A stretch of DNA of 13,036 nt, taken from positions 1 to 13,036 of the forward strand of contig JAITEX010000049.1 of NCBI GenBank assembly GCA_031281765.1, in the 5' to 3' direction. Under the pieces are notes generated by a model. The model was not told the DNA's origin, ran no database searches, and saw only the letters and a list, made by a program, of their open reading frames with translations. Positions within the stretch are counted from its first letter, which is position 1, and every line of letters begins with the position of its first letter. Positions 13,036 through 13,036 of this stretch are shown in pieces. The translations under genes were made by a program, and so were the position numbers. This DNA is from Eubacteriales Family XIII. Incertae Sedis bacterium. GTDB taxonomy: Bacteria; Bacillota; Clostridia; Peptostreptococcales; Anaerovoracaceae.

Positions 13036-13036
13036 A

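Overview
This window looks like chromosomal DNA from an anaerobic Gram-positive bacterium of the Clostridia type. The reasons are strong AAGGAGG-type ribosome binding sites, lipoprotein-type solute-binding proteins, a LytR-CpsA-Psr cell-wall enzyme, iron-sulfur old-yellow-enzyme reductases and moderately high GC. The exact taxon cannot be read from the sequence. Every recognisable gene is on the + strand.

Region 1 (1-2393) is a reductase locus. It holds the last 47 codons of one FAD/NAD-dependent old-yellow-enzyme-type reductase. A short inverted-repeat element of the CGTCATTGCGAG type follows, then a complete 663-residue paralogue (FMN barrel, Fe-S cysteine cluster, FAD/NAD domains) and a clear intrinsic terminator.

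Region 2 (2394-7641) is a complete sugar-type ABC importer. A 338-bp gene-free stretch with small inverted and direct repeats leads into a lipoprotein solute-binding protein. Next come a strong nested stem-loop, a permease, a double-domain ATPase and a second permease overlapping the ATPase stop codon. This is the RbsA/RbsC family layout with two different permeases. The substrate is not identifiable from sequence.

Region 3 (7642-11899) is an LCP cell-wall transferase gene closely followed by a betaine/choline-type (OpuC/OpuB-like) importer. The importer's first permease is 2 bp after the LCP gene. A near-perfect sigma-A promoter then drives the binding protein, a short ATPase without CBS domains, and the second permease, with 1-4 bp overlaps.

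Region 4 (11900-13036) carries metF (methylenetetrahydrofolate reductase). After it is a 264-bp stretch with two elaborate folded elements that ends in a ribosome binding site for a gene starting at or just past the window edge.

The clearest unusual signals are: (a) two genes (LCP and metF) whose start codons lie only 9-10 bases after a TGGTAnAAT extended -10 box and lack a Shine-Dalgarno sequence, suggesting leaderless mRNAs; (b) the folded region at the right edge, whose outer stem overlaps a Shine-Dalgarno site; (c) the repeats and stem-loops around the sugar-type binding-protein gene; (d) a Trp at the usual catalytic Tyr position of the complete reductase. I saw no convincing CRISPR array, tRNA, rRNA, prophage or defence system.
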